Shown here: positions 50,874 to 59,607 of the stretch, in pieces
Numbering within the stretch: the stretch's first letter is position 1
Layout of the letters: every line of letters starts with the position of its first letter
Assembly (NCBI RefSeq): GCF_900105905.1
Contig: NZ_FNSV01000005.1
Location: 7,963,501-8,027,500, forward strand
Length of the DNA: 64,000 nt
Direction of reading: 5' to 3'
DNA from: Rhodococcus koreensis
GTDB taxonomy: Bacteria > Actinomycetota > Actinomycetes > Mycobacteriales > Mycobacteriaceae
Notes under the pieces: model-generated
The model's database searches: none
What the model saw: only the letters and a program-made list of their open reading frames with translations
What the model was told of the DNA's origin: nothing
Position numbers and translations under genes: made by a program

Positions 50874-51947
50874 GTGAGCGAACAAGACCAGAACGGCGAG
50901 ACGTTCGGCGCCACGCGTCCGGCGGAACGCACCGTGCGTTCGAGTATCGATCTCCCACCCGAAACGGTCCCGCCTCTCCTCGGTTCTTCCGACGAGAATC
51001 TGCGCGCTCTCGAACGGGTCCTGGACGCAGATATCCATGTACGCGGCAACGCCGTCACGTTGACGGGACGGCCCGGCGACGTCGCGCTCGCCGAGCGGGT
51101 CATCGCCGAACTGGGCGCCATCGTCGGTCGCGGGCAGCCGCTGACCCCCGACGCGGTGCGCCGCACGGTCGGCATGCTCACGCAGGGCCTGAGCGAATCG
51201 CCCGCCGAGGTCCTCACCCTCGACATCCTGTCGCGTCGCGGCAAGACGATCCGGCCGAAGACGCTGAACCAGAAGCGGTACGTCGACGCGATCGACGCCA
51301 ACACCATCGTGTTCGGTATCGGGCCCGCGGGCACCGGCAAGACCTACCTCGCCATGGCGAAGGCGGTGCAGGCCCTGCAGACCAAGCAGGTGTCGCGGAT
51401 CATCCTCACCCGCCCCGCGGTCGAGGCGGGGGAGCGGCTCGGGTTCCTGCCCGGCACGCTGCACGAGAAGATCGATCCGTACCTGCGGCCGTTGCACGAC
51501 GCCCTGCACGACATGATGGACCCCGAGGCCATCCCGAAGCTGATGCAGTCGGGTGTCATCGAGGTGGCGCCGCTCGCGTACATGCGCGGCCGCACGCTCA
51601 ACGACGCGTTCATCATCCTCGACGAGGCGCAGAACACCACCGCCGAGCAGATGAAGATGTTCCTCACCCGGCTGGGCTTCGGTTCCAAGGTCGTCGTCAC
51701 CGGCGACGTCACCCAGGTGGACCTTCCGGGCGGCGCCCGGTCCGGGCTCCGCGCAGCCACCGAGATCCTCGGTGACATCGACGACATCTATTTCGCCGAA
51801 CTCAACAGCAGCGACGTGGTCCGGCACCGGCTGGTGTCCGACATCGTCGACGCGTACGAGCGTTTCGAGGCGGACCGGGACGGCAAGGTCGAGCTCGGGA
51901 ACCGCGCACAGCGGAGAGCGGCGCACTCGCGTTCTCCACGACGGTAG
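50874..51947 (+). CDS. phoH: PhoH-like ATPase
   Basis: A 357-residue protein with an N-terminal KH-like/PhoH-N region (PPETVPPLLGSSDENLRALERVLDADIHVRGNAVTLTG). The RecA-like ATPase core follows, with Walker A GIGPAGTGKTYLAMAKAV and Walker B FIILDEAQNTTAEQMKMFLTRLG, then VVTGDVTQVDLPGGARSGL. PhoH is linked to RNA metabolism and is encoded next to ybeY in most bacteria, as here. GTG 50874 is the start. Confidence 0.93.
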   Translation: MSEQDQNGETFGATRPAERTVRSSIDLPPETVPPLLGSSDENLRALERVLDADIHVRGNAVTLTGRPGDVALAERVIAELGAIVGRGQPLTPDAVRRTVGMLTQGLSESPAEVLTLDILSRRGKTIRPKTLNQKRYVDAIDANTIVFGIGPAGTGKTYLAMAKAVQALQTKQVSRIILTRPAVEAGERLGFLPGTLHEKIDPYLRPLHDALHDMMDPEAIPKLMQSGVIEVAPLAYMRGRTLNDAFIILDEAQNTTAEQMKMFLTRLGFGSKVVVTGDVTQVDLPGGARSGLRAATEILGDIDDIYFAELNSSDVVRHRLVSDIVDAYERFEADRDGKVELGNRAQRRAAHSRSPRR

Positions 51948-51983
51948 GGTGAGTGTCGCCGGAACCAGGAGGAAGCGACACAC

Positions 51984-52526
51984 ATGAGCATCGAAGTCTC
52001 GAACGAATCGGGCATGGACGTCTCCGAAGAGGAGCTGATCAGCGTTGCCCGCTTCGTGATCGCGAGGATGGACGTGCACCCCGCGGCCGAGTTGTCGATG
52101 GTCCTCGTGGACTCGGCCACCATGGCCGACCTCCACATGCGGTGGATGGACCTGCCCGGTCCCACCGACGTGATGTCGTTCCCGATGGACGAGCTCGAGC
52201 CAGGCGGCCGCCCGGATTCACCCGAGCCGGGACCGTCGATGCTCGGCGACATCGTGCTGTGCCCGTCCTTCGCCGCGGACCAGGCCGACAAGGCCGGTCA
52301 TCCGCTGGCCCACGAACTCGCTCTGCTCACCGTGCACGGTGTGCTGCACCTCCTCGGCTACGACCACGCCGAACCGGAGGAGGAGAAGGAGATGTTCGGC
52401 CTGCAGAACCAGTTGCTCGACGACTGGTACGAGGATCTGCGCAGGGCCGAACGCGACGCCGCGCTCGCTGCCCGGGACCAGAAGCTGCTCGGCAAGGCCG
52501 GGTTCTTCGACGCCCCGGATCAGTAA
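51984..52526 (+). CDS. ybeY: Endoribonuclease YbeY (rRNA maturation factor)
   Basis: A 180-residue single-domain metalloenzyme with the zinc motif His-X3-His-X5-His in LLTVHGVLHLLGYDHAEPEE. The conserved VDSATMADLHMRWMDLPGPTDVMSFPMDE strand region is also present. It is involved in 16S rRNA 3'-end maturation and ribosome quality control. AGGAGGAAG lies upstream of the ATG. It stands 36 bp after phoH and 21 bp before the CorC-like gene. Confidence 0.95.
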   Translation: MSIEVSNESGMDVSEEELISVARFVIARMDVHPAAELSMVLVDSATMADLHMRWMDLPGPTDVMSFPMDELEPGGRPDSPEPGPSMLGDIVLCPSFAADQADKAGHPLAHELALLTVHGVLHLLGYDHAEPEEEKEMFGLQNQLLDDWYEDLRRAERDAALAARDQKLLGKAGFFDAPDQ

Positions 52527-52547
52527 CCGCCACGTGAAGGGTCTTCT

Positions 52548-53867
52548 GTGAGTAGCGCCATCGCGCTGATCGTCCTCGCGATCGTCCTCGTCCCTCTCGG
52601 TGGTGTCTTCGCCGCCGTCGATTCCGCACTCAACACGATCTCGTCCGCGCGCATCGAGGAGATGGCGAAGGAGGATCGCCCCGGCGCCACCCGGGTGCTC
52701 CGCATCCTGTCGGATCGTCCCCGGTACGTGAATCTCATGGTGCTGCTGCGCATCCTGTGTGAGATCACGGCGACGGTGGTGCTCGTCGGAGGCCTGTCCG
52801 ATCTCCTCGAACCCGTGTGGGCGCTGACGTTTACCGCCGTCATCATGGTGCTCGTCGACTACGTGGTGATCGGGGTCGGCCCGCGGACGCTCGGCCGCCA
52901 GCACGCCTACACGATCGCGTTGATCACGTCGTTCCCGCTGCAGGTCATCGGAACCCTGCTCGGTCCGATCAGCCGCCTGCTCATCCTGATCGGCAACGCG
53001 ATCACCCCGGGCAAGGGATTCCGCAACGGCCCCTTCGCCTCCGAGATCGAACTGCGCGAACTCGTCGACATGGCGCAGGAACGGGGCGTGGTGGCCGACG
53101 AGGAACGCCGGATGATCCAGTCCGTCTTCGAACTCGGCGACACCTCCGCCCGCGAGGTGATGGTGCCGCGCACCGAGATGGTGTGGATCGAAAGCGACAA
53201 GAGCGCCGGGCAGGCGACGTCGCTGGCCGTCCGCAGCGGACATTCGCGGATTCCCGTGATCGGGGAGAACGTCGACGACGTCCTCGGGGTGGTCTACCTC
53301 AAGGACCTCGTGCAGCAGACGTACCACTCCCGCGACGGCGGACGCAGTGTCCTCGTCGGCGACGTGATGCGGCCCGCCGTCTTCGTGCCCGATTCCAAAC
53401 CGCTCGACAGCCTGCTCGCCGAGATGCAGCGCGACCGCAACCACATGGCCGTGCTGGTCGACGAATACGGCGGCATCGCAGGCCTGGTCACCATCGAGGA
53501 CGTCATCGAGGAGATCGTCGGGGAGATCGCCGACGAGTACGACCAGGACGAGACCCCGCCGGTCGAGGACCTCGGCGACGGCATGTACCGGGTGTCCGCG
53601 CGGCTGCCGATCGAGGATCTCGGTGACCTGTTCGGCATCGAGGTGGAGAACGACGAGGTCGAAACAGTCGGTGGGCTCATCGGATACGAACTCGGCAGGG
53701 TGCCGCTCCCGGGATCGGAGGTCGTCTCGCACGGTCTCGTCCTCCGCGGTGAGGGTTCGCCCGACGTGCGCGGGCGGGTGCGGATCAGCACGGTCTTCGT
53801 GCAACGCGCACCGATCGACGAGGACGACGACGTCAACGACCGTGAACGGGAGGGCGACGATGACTGA
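52548..53867 (+). CDS. CNNM/CorC-family membrane protein with CBS domains
   Basis: A 439-residue protein. The N-terminal DUF21/CNNM membrane domain has about four hydrophobic segments (residues 1-140, beginning SSAIALIVLAIVLVPLGGVFAAVDSAL). Then come EIELRELVDMAQERGVVADEERRMIQSVFELGDTSAREVMVPRTEM, two CBS domains (to about 335) and a CorC/HlyC C-terminal domain. Relatives act in magnesium export or resistance. It corresponds to the mycobacterial gene between ybeY and the deaminase-like gene. GTG 52548 is the start, and the end overlaps the next gene by 8 bp. Confidence 0.88.
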   Translation: MSSAIALIVLAIVLVPLGGVFAAVDSALNTISSARIEEMAKEDRPGATRVLRILSDRPRYVNLMVLLRILCEITATVVLVGGLSDLLEPVWALTFTAVIMVLVDYVVIGVGPRTLGRQHAYTIALITSFPLQVIGTLLGPISRLLILIGNAITPGKGFRNGPFASEIELRELVDMAQERGVVADEERRMIQSVFELGDTSAREVMVPRTEMVWIESDKSAGQATSLAVRSGHSRIPVIGENVDDVLGVVYLKDLVQQTYHSRDGGRSVLVGDVMRPAVFVPDSKPLDSLLAEMQRDRNHMAVLVDEYGGIAGLVTIEDVIEEIVGEIADEYDQDETPPVEDLGDGMYRVSARLPIEDLGDLFGIEVENDEVETVGGLIGYELGRVPLPGSEVVSHGLVLRGEGSPDVRGRVRISTVFVQRAPIDEDDDVNDREREGDDD

Positions 53868-54192
53868 ACTGGACGCCGAGGACGCGAAACTGATCGTGCT
53901 CGCGCGAGGAGCGTTCGGCCGCACCGGAAGTGGTCAGGGCGCCGCCGTCCGCGATCTCGACGGCCGCACCTACTCTGCCGGCGCGGTCGCGTTGACGGCG
54001 CTGTCGCTGACCGCGCTGCAGGCGGCCGTCGCGGCGGCGGTGTCGAGTGGTGCCGAGGGTTTCGAGGCGGCAGCCGTGATCGGCGGGGACCCGGACGACC
54101 CGGGCATCGCCGCGCTACACGAAGTCAGTGCGCAGGCGGCCGTCGTCTTCGCGCGAACCGATGGATCCGTGATCGAGGAGCAACATGAGTAA
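53860..54192 (+). CDS. Cytidine deaminase-like fold protein without zinc ligands
   Basis: A 110-residue protein (MTELDAEDAKLIVLARGAFG) with the cytidine deaminase-like pattern: residues AVRDLDGRTYSAGAV followed by a helix (LTALQAAVAAAVSSGAEGF) and a strand AAAVIGGD. The catalytic signatures HxE/CxE and PCxxC are missing: there is no cysteine in the protein. It is thus probably a non-catalytic member. It overlaps corC by 8 bp and era by 8 bp, so it is translated from the same mRNA. Role unknown. Confidence 0.75.
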   Translation: MTELDAEDAKLIVLARGAFGRTGSGQGAAVRDLDGRTYSAGAVALTALSLTALQAAVAAAVSSGAEGFEAAAVIGGDPDDPGIAALHEVSAQAAVVFARTDGSVIEEQHE

Positions 54193-55102
54193 ACCCGAAT
54201 TCCGTTCCGGATTCGTCTGTTTCGTCGGACGGCCCAACACGGGCAAGTCCACCCTGACCAACGCGCTGGTGGGCAGCAAGATCGCGATCACGTCCTCGCG
54301 GCCGCAGACCACCCGGCACACCATCCGCGGCATCGTGCACCGCGACCACGCACAGCTGATCCTCGTCGACACCCCGGGGCTGCACCGTCCCCGGACGCTC
54401 CTCGGCCAGCGCCTCAACGACCTCGTGCGCGACACCTACTCCGAGGTCGACGTGATCTGCCTGTGCATCCCGGCGGACGAGAAGATCGGCCCCGGCGACC
54501 GGTGGATCGTGCAGCAGGTCCGGCAGATCGCGCCGAAGACCACGCTCGTCGGCATCGTCACGAAGATCGACAAGGTCAGCAAGGACATGGTCGGGCAGCA
54601 GTTGCTCGCCGTCTCCAAGCTCCTCGGGCCGGAGACGGACGTCGTGCCGGTGTCCGCCGCCTCCGGTGAGCAGGTGGAGGTGCTGGTCGACGTCCTCGCG
54701 TCGAAGATGGAGGAGGGCCCGGCGTTCTACCCGGACGGCGAACTCACCGACGAACCCGAAGAGACGCTGATGGCCGAACTCATTCGCGAGGCCGCTCTCG
54801 AGGGCCTCGGCGACGAACTGCCGCACTCCCTGGCCGTGGTCATCGAAGAGATCATCCCCCGCGAGGGACGCACCGAGAAGCAGGGCGAACTGCTCGATGT
54901 GCACGCGCTGCTGTACGTCGAGCGGCCGTCGCAGAAGGGCATCGTGATCGGCAAGGGCGGCGCCCGCCTCCGCGAGGTGGGGACCAAGGCGCGGCTGCAG
55001 ATCGAGAAACTGCTCGGCACCAAGATCTTCCTCGAACTGCACGTGAAGGTCGCCAAGGACTGGCAGCGCGACCCGAAACAGCTCGGCAGGCTGGGGTTCT
55101 AG
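54185..55102 (+). CDS. era: GTPase Era
   Basis: A 305-residue ribosome-assembly GTPase. G1 is GRPNTGKSTLTNALVG, followed by SSRPQTTRHTIRGI (G2), DTPGLHRPRTLLG (G3) and TKIDKVS (G4). The C-terminal KH domain (about 215-305) has KGIVIGKGGARLREVGTKAR, which binds the 3' end of 16S rRNA. The ATG at 54185 overlaps the previous gene by 8 bp. It ends the phoH-ybeY-corC-cdd-like-era cluster, followed by a strong hairpin. Confidence 0.95.
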   Translation: MSKPEFRSGFVCFVGRPNTGKSTLTNALVGSKIAITSSRPQTTRHTIRGIVHRDHAQLILVDTPGLHRPRTLLGQRLNDLVRDTYSEVDVICLCIPADEKIGPGDRWIVQQVRQIAPKTTLVGIVTKIDKVSKDMVGQQLLAVSKLLGPETDVVPVSAASGEQVEVLVDVLASKMEEGPAFYPDGELTDEPEETLMAELIREAALEGLGDELPHSLAVVIEEIIPREGRTEKQGELLDVHALLYVERPSQKGIVIGKGGARLREVGTKARLQIEKLLGTKIFLELHVKVAKDWQRDPKQLGRLGF

Positions 55103-55114
55103 GCGGCTCCGCCG

Positions 55115-55160
55115 CCCGTGCGTGGTTGACGAGTCCAGGGACCCGTCAACCACGCACGGG
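55115..55160. terminator. Bidirectional hairpin terminator between era and the TetR gene
   Basis: A perfect 17-bp stem: CCCGTGCGTGGTTGACG at 55115-55131 pairs with 55144-55160 around a 12-base loop that can itself partly pair. It begins 13 bp after the era stop. The stop codon of the convergent TetR gene (55146-55148) lies inside the right arm. Confidence 0.85.
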
Positions 55161-55724
55161 GCCGGCGGCCCGCAGGAGAAGCAGCACCGACGCCGCGAAG
55201 TCGTGCTCCCCGTCGCTTCCGGTGGCGAGTCTGCGCAGTTGCAGGCCGGCGATGGTCGCCACCACCGTGGGGGCGACGGACTCCGCATCGGGGACGCCGA
55301 GGGCGGTGAGAATCGTCACCGTCAATTCGTCGTACGCGGCGAAACATTCGGCGGCGGCCTGACGGAGTTCGTGATCGCGGCCCGCCTGGATGTACAGCTC
55401 GAACGGGGCGATCCGCTCCGCGGAGAACGCCAGATCCTTCGCGACCTTCTCGGTCAGTGCGGCGACGTCCTCGAAGCTCAGCCCCTTGTCGCGGTATCCC
55501 TCCGCCAGCTCCGACAGCCGCTGCGTCTCCTCCGTCACGAACCCCGACAGCGCGGCGCGCAGCAGGTCCGTCTGCGTGGGGAAGTGGTACGTGATGGAGC
55601 CGAGCGACACCCCGGCCTGCGCCGCGATCCGCCGATTGGTCACGCCGGGAATGCCTTCCGTGCCGACGATGTGCAGCGCCGCCGCGAGGATGCGGTCACG
55701 GACGTCCGTCGAAGCCACCCTCAC
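55146..55724 (-). CDS. TetR family transcriptional regulator
   Basis: A 192-residue repressor. The helix-turn-helix spans about 5-50: STDVRDRILAAALHIVGTEG, then TNRRIAAQAGVSLGSITYHFPTQTDLLRAAL. A helical ligand domain follows. GTG 55724 overlaps the amidase stop (GTGA), with a second in-frame GTG two codons later. It is the second gene of an amidase-tetR operon. The perfect palindrome just upstream of the amidase gene is its likely operator, which would make the operon self-repressed until a ligand, perhaps an amide or its product, appears. Confidence 0.88.
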   Translation of the reverse strand: MRVASTDVRDRILAAALHIVGTEGIPGVTNRRIAAQAGVSLGSITYHFPTQTDLLRAALSGFVTEETQRLSELAEGYRDKGLSFEDVAALTEKVAKDLAFSAERIAPFELYIQAGRDHELRQAAAECFAAYDELTVTILTALGVPDAESVAPTVVATIAGLQLRRLATGSDGEHDFAASVLLLLRAAGPVRG

Positions 55725-57166
55725 CACCACTTCCCGGGACGTTCCAGGTCCCACCGGAGCACCGACTCGAGCTGGGCCGCAACGGAAACCAGGAGCGGCT
55801 CCGCGTTGTCGTGCCCCATCAGCTGGGCGCCGATCGGCAGGTTTCCGGACGTGAACCCGGCCGGGACGCTCACGCTCGGCCAGCCCAGCACGTTCCACGG
55901 CCACGCGTACGGGCAGACCGCGGTGATCACCTTGTCCGTGGCCCACGAACCGATGCCGTCGATCTCCTCGACCCTCGGCGGGGGAGTGGCGGTGGTGGGG
56001 GCGAGGACGAGGTCGTACTCGTCGAAGATCGCACCGACGCGTCGCCGCATTCTCGGCTCGGCCGCCCGGGCGGACCGGAGCGGGGCCCCGCGCAACAGCC
56101 GCCCGGTCCGGGCGTTGCCCTTCGTGCGGGGGTCGACGAGGGACGGGTCGGGGACCTTCCGCATCCAGTCGTCGATGCCGACCATCGACCGGGGGAGGAA
56201 GCCGAGACCGAACATGATCCCGTAGTCGGGGTCGTCCACCACGACGCGGTGCCCGAGCCTGCGCAGTGCCTCGGCGATCCGCGCGACACCCCGGCGCACC
56301 TCGGGGTGCAGCGTGGTGGGGGTGGCGGTGAACGGGATCCGGAGGGACAGCGCGACGCGCAGCGGCCCGGGGTCGCGGCCGACGGCGTCGCTGACGGTGA
56401 CCGGCGGCGGTGTGTGGATGTCGCCCTCATGAGGTCCCGCCGCGATATCGAGGAGCAGGGCCGCGTCGGCGACAGTCCGGGCCAGCGGTCCGTTGACTGT
56501 GAGACCGTAGAACGCCTCGGCGGCAGGCCAGGTGGAGATGCGGCCGCGTTGCGGCTTGATCCCGACGAGGTTGGTCCACGCGGCGGGGATGCGGATGGAA
56601 CCGGCGCCGTCGGAACCGATCGCGGCGGACACGAGGCCGGCGGACACGGCCGCCGCAGCGCCCCCGGACGACCCGCCCGGGGTGTGGTCGCCGTTCCACG
56701 GATTGCGGGTGTGACCGAAGGCGGGTCCGCCGGTGAGCGGCCACTGCCCCAGTTCGGGACTGTTGGTCTTGCCGACGACGACGGCACCGGCCGCGCGCAG
56801 TCGCCGCACCATCTCGGAGTCCCGCGCCGCGGGCGGGAAGTCGCCCGGGCAGCCGAACGCGGTGGGCTCCCCGGCCACGTCGACGTCGTCCTTGACGGCG
56901 ATCGGGACTCCGAGGAGCGGGAGGCGTTCACCGGCGGCGATCCGGCGGTCGGCCTCCGCGGCCTCGGCGAGGGCCTTGTTCCGGCGGACCACCTTGAACG
57001 CGTTGAGCGTCGGCTGGCTGGCATCGATGCGGTCGAGGGCGGCGCGGGTGGCCGCGACCGACGTGGTGTCGCCGGAGGCCAGGGCTTTCACCTGTTCGAC
57101 GAGTCCCGGTGACCGGTCGCCTTCCTCTTCACGCCGCTGTTCGCTGCCCAGTTGTCCCGTGCTCAT
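55721..57166 (-). CDS. Amidase signature family enzyme
   Basis: A 481-residue amidase with the Ser-cisSer-Lys triad regions: Lys92 in PIAVKDDVDVAG, the Gly/Ser-rich GGSSGGAAAAVSAGLV (about 167-182) and the nucleophile in IGSDGAGSIRIPAAWTNLVG. The C-terminus has WNVLGWPSVSVPAGFTSGNLPIGAQLMG. It hydrolyses carboxylic amides to acid and ammonia; the substrate is unknown. It is not GatA, since no gatB/gatC lie nearby. ATG 57166 is preceded by GGGGAGGGGCGAG. It is transcribed with the TetR gene from behind the palindrome at 57183-57204. Confidence 0.9.
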   Translation of the reverse strand: MSTGQLGSEQRREEEGDRSPGLVEQVKALASGDTTSVAATRAALDRIDASQPTLNAFKVVRRNKALAEAAEADRRIAAGERLPLLGVPIAVKDDVDVAGEPTAFGCPGDFPPAARDSEMVRRLRAAGAVVVGKTNSPELGQWPLTGGPAFGHTRNPWNGDHTPGGSSGGAAAAVSAGLVSAAIGSDGAGSIRIPAAWTNLVGIKPQRGRISTWPAAEAFYGLTVNGPLARTVADAALLLDIAAGPHEGDIHTPPPVTVSDAVGRDPGPLRVALSLRIPFTATPTTLHPEVRRGVARIAEALRRLGHRVVVDDPDYGIMFGLGFLPRSMVGIDDWMRKVPDPSLVDPRTKGNARTGRLLRGAPLRSARAAEPRMRRRVGAIFDEYDLVLAPTTATPPPRVEEIDGIGSWATDKVITAVCPYAWPWNVLGWPSVSVPAGFTSGNLPIGAQLMGHDNAEPLLVSVAAQLESVLRWDLERPGKWW

Positions 57167-57182
57167 CTCGCCCCTCCCCGTG

Positions 57183-57204
57183 ACTGTTCGTTCGAACGAA
57201 CAGT
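57183..57204. promoter_or_regulatory. Perfect 22-bp palindrome, probable TetR operator
   Basis: ACTGTTCGTTC (57183-57193) is followed by its exact reverse complement (57194-57204), a 22-bp perfect dyad. It lies 16 bp upstream of the amidase ATG, in the 39-bp gap after the MocR gene. Size and symmetry fit a TetR dimer site; the regulator encoded by the second gene of this operon is the natural candidate. Confidence 0.8.
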
Positions 57205-57205
57205 A

Positions 57206-58654
57206 TCAGCGGAGGTGCCTGCGGACCACCTCCCCGATCACCCCGGCGGCCCCGCGGGCCGCGGACTCGGGCAGTCGGGCGTACCCGCAGACCAGTCCCC
57301 GGGGTCCGCTCGGCGTGGTGCGGTAGTCGGCGAGGCTCGGCACCGTCACCCCGTGGTCCTGCAGTTCCGCCGCGAGGGCGACGTCGTCGACCGAGCGCGG
57401 CAGTGTCAGGACGACATGGAGACCGGCCTCGATGCCGGCGACCGCGACGCCGTCCGTGCCGACCGCGGACAGCTGCTGCTGCAGTGCGGCGACGAACGCC
57501 GACCGGCGGGCCGCGTACGTGCGGGAGGCGCGGGCGAGGTGCCGCGACAACGCACCCGAGTCGATGAAATGCGCCAGCGCGAGGGCCGTGATCGCACAGC
57601 AGGACTCGCCGGTCGTGTCCAGCGCCCGGACGATCCCCGGCCGCAGCGCCGCGGGGGCGATAACCCACGCCACCCGGACCGCGGGAGTGAGGATCTTCGA
57701 CGCCGTGCCCAGGTAGGCCACGTAGTCGGACCCGCGGTCGATGCTGCGCAGGGCGGGCAACGCCGACACGTCGTAGCGGAACTCGCCGTCGTAGTCGTCC
57801 TCGATGATCAGCGTCCCGGACGCCGCGGCGTCGGCGACGAGCCGGGCCCTGCGGCCCACCGGCATCCGGGCGCCCATCGGATACTGGTGGGCCGGCGTGC
57901 AGTAGGCCGCCGCGTCCATGCCGCGCAGCAGTGCGGGATCGAGGCCGTCCTCGTCCACGGGCACGCAGCGTGTCCGCGCGCCCGCGGCCTCGAGGACCAG
58001 GCGGGCCCGGCTGTAGCCGGGCTCCTCGAACACCACGTCGCGGCCGCTCAGCCGGGCCGCGGCGACGAGAGTCCGGAGCGCGGAGCCCACTCCGGGAACG
58101 ATCACGAGTTCGTCGGGCCGCGCCGCGATGCCCCGGGTGCGGCGCAGATGCCCCGCGAGGGCGCGCCGCAACTCCGGGTGCCCGTCGGGGCCGGGAACGT
58201 CGGACGTCACCGTGGCGGCCGCGGCCGACCGCCACGCCCGGCGCCAGTCGGTGGTCGAGATCAGGCCGGGGTCGGGGTGGCCCGGGGTGAGGTCCCACCG
58301 CGCCTCCGGTGTCGCGGCAGCGGCCTGCGACGCCCGCTCCGACGTGTGCGTGATCGCGTGCGGGGCGACGTGCGCGCGGGCCGCCACGTCGGCGCCCGGT
58401 GCGATCCGGGTGCCGGAACCGGCGCGGGCGTTCGCGTATCCGGACGAGCAGAGTTCGTCGTACGCGTCGACCACCGACGCCCGCGCGACCGTCAGGTGGC
58501 CGGCGAGGGCCCGCGTGGAGGGCAGCGGATCGCCGGGCCGCAGACGGCCGCCTCGGATCTCGTCGAGGATCGACTCCGCGATGCGGTGCCGAAGCGGTGC
58601 GTCGGTGTCGGGGAGCCGCAACGTCAGGTGCAGCTCGGGGCTGATCCGGGGCAT
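57206..58654 (-). CDS. MocR/PdxR-type GntR regulator with aminotransferase domain
   Basis: A 482-residue fusion. The N-terminal GntR winged helix (about 15-80) has LRHRIAESILDEIRGGRLRPGDPLPSTRALAGHLTVARASVVDAYDEL. The rest is a fold-type I aminotransferase-like domain with FEEPGYSRARLVLEAAG, IIEDDYDGEFRYDVS (PLP Asp region) and the PLP lysine in LGTASKILTPAVRVAW. Such proteins sense PLP and control vitamin B6 or amine metabolism. It is divergent from a PNPOx-like gene with 78 bp between starts, a typical MocR arrangement, so it probably regulates that gene. Confidence 0.88.
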   Translation of the reverse strand: MPRISPELHLTLRLPDTDAPLRHRIAESILDEIRGGRLRPGDPLPSTRALAGHLTVARASVVDAYDELCSSGYANARAGSGTRIAPGADVAARAHVAPHAITHTSERASQAAAATPEARWDLTPGHPDPGLISTTDWRRAWRSAAAATVTSDVPGPDGHPELRRALAGHLRRTRGIAARPDELVIVPGVGSALRTLVAAARLSGRDVVFEEPGYSRARLVLEAAGARTRCVPVDEDGLDPALLRGMDAAAYCTPAHQYPMGARMPVGRRARLVADAAASGTLIIEDDYDGEFRYDVSALPALRSIDRGSDYVAYLGTASKILTPAVRVAWVIAPAALRPGIVRALDTTGESCCAITALALAHFIDSGALSRHLARASRTYAARRSAFVAALQQQLSAVGTDGVAVAGIEAGLHVVLTLPRSVDDVALAAELQDHGVTVPSLADYRTTPSGPRGLVCGYARLPESAARGAAGVIGEVVRRHLR

Positions 58655-58732
58655 GAACCCACAATACTGGTCTGCCGATATTTTCAATTGTGGATCTGGA
58701 GCCTGAACCACATGGGGGGTGAGGATGGTCTC

Positions 58733-59362
58733 GTGGACAAGATCAGGAGATACCCGGACCGTGCCCGAACCGAACGTGCGCAGCTCGACGCCGTCCTCGA
58801 CGCCGCGCCGATGGGCACCCTCGCCACCGTCGTCGACAGCCTGCCCTGGGCCGTGCCGATGCTCTACGCCCGCGACGGCGACAGGATCCTGCTGCACGGT
58901 TCCACCGGGGCCGGCGCGCTGCGGCAGGTCGCGGCAGGCGCCCCCGCGGTGCTGTGCGTCGCGCTGCTCGACGGAATCGTCGTCGCGGACACGCTGTTCG
59001 ACTCGTCCGCCAACTACCGTTCCGCGGTGGTCCGCGGCAACCTCGTGACGCTGGACGCGGACGAATCCGCCGGCGCCCTCGACGCGCTGTCGGACGTGCT
59101 GATCCCCGGACGCAGCAGCGAGGTCCGGGGACACCGTCGCAAGGAACTCGCCGCGACGCTGGCCCTCGCCCTCCCGATCAACCCGGGGCAGTGGACCGTC
59201 AAGGTGCGGGACGCGCCGCCGGGCGAACCCGCCGAAGCGAGCAGTGCGTGGGCCGGCGTCGTCCCTGTGCGGTCGGTCGCCGGTGCCCCCGTCCCGGCGC
59301 CGTGGGTGGCGACCGGCACACCCCTGCCCGCGTCCGTGTCGCGGCTGACCCGGACCGCGTAA
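58733..59362 (+). CDS. Pyridoxamine 5'-phosphate oxidase-like flavin-binding protein
   Basis: A 209-residue split-barrel protein: DAAPMGTLATVVDSLPWAVPMLYARDGDRILLHGSTGAGALRQVAAGAPAVLCVALLDGIVVADTLFDSSANYRSAVVRGNLV covers the FMN-binding barrel, and a C-terminal part has LPINPGQWTVKVRDAP. Members bind FMN or F420; a true PdxH is not implied. The start is either GTG 58733 (GAGGA seven bases upstream) or ATG 58712. It is divergent from the MocR regulator, which likely controls it. Confidence 0.8.
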   Translation: MDKIRRYPDRARTERAQLDAVLDAAPMGTLATVVDSLPWAVPMLYARDGDRILLHGSTGAGALRQVAAGAPAVLCVALLDGIVVADTLFDSSANYRSAVVRGNLVTLDADESAGALDALSDVLIPGRSSEVRGHRRKELAATLALALPINPGQWTVKVRDAPPGEPAEASSAWAGVVPVRSVAGAPVPAPWVATGTPLPASVSRLTRTA

Positions 59363-59441
59363 GGAAAGCGTCAAGAGCCCTGGACGTCCCGTAAGCGCTT
59401 CGTCAGCGAGGCCTCTGTCGCCCGGATCCGGCGCGATGCTG

Positions 59442-59473
59442 GCATGACACCCCGCAACCGTGGGGTGTCATGC
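59442..59473. terminator. Strong hairpin upstream of the kdp operon
   Basis: A perfect 12-bp stem (GCATGACACCCC, 59442-59453, with its complement at 59462-59473) and an 8-base loop, 80 bp after the PNPOx-like stop and 41 bp before the first kdp ORF. It can end the upstream transcript, or act as an operator or leader structure for kdp. No T-run follows. Confidence 0.6.
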
Positions 59474-59514
59474 CTGCGCTGAACCGCAGGATCAGTACGA
59501 AGAGGGATCCTCAC

Positions 59515-59607
59515 ATGGCCGACGTGGCCTACGTAGCGCTCGTCCTCGGCGGGTTCGCCTGTTGCGCGCTCGTTCTCCGTGCCCTGCAGACCGGACGCGT
59601 GAAATGA
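59515..59607 (+). CDS. Small membrane protein preceding kdpF, 30 aa
   Basis: ATG 59515 (GAGGGATCC upstream) encodes a 30-residue peptide, MADVAYVALVLGGFACCALV and then LRALQTGRVK. It has a single transmembrane helix with two adjacent cysteines and a basic end. Its stop overlaps the kdpF start (ATGA). It is not KdpF itself, which follows, so it is an extra small subunit or regulator of the potassium pump, or a second KdpF-like peptide. Confidence 0.6.
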   Translation: MADVAYVALVLGGFACCALVLRALQTGRVK

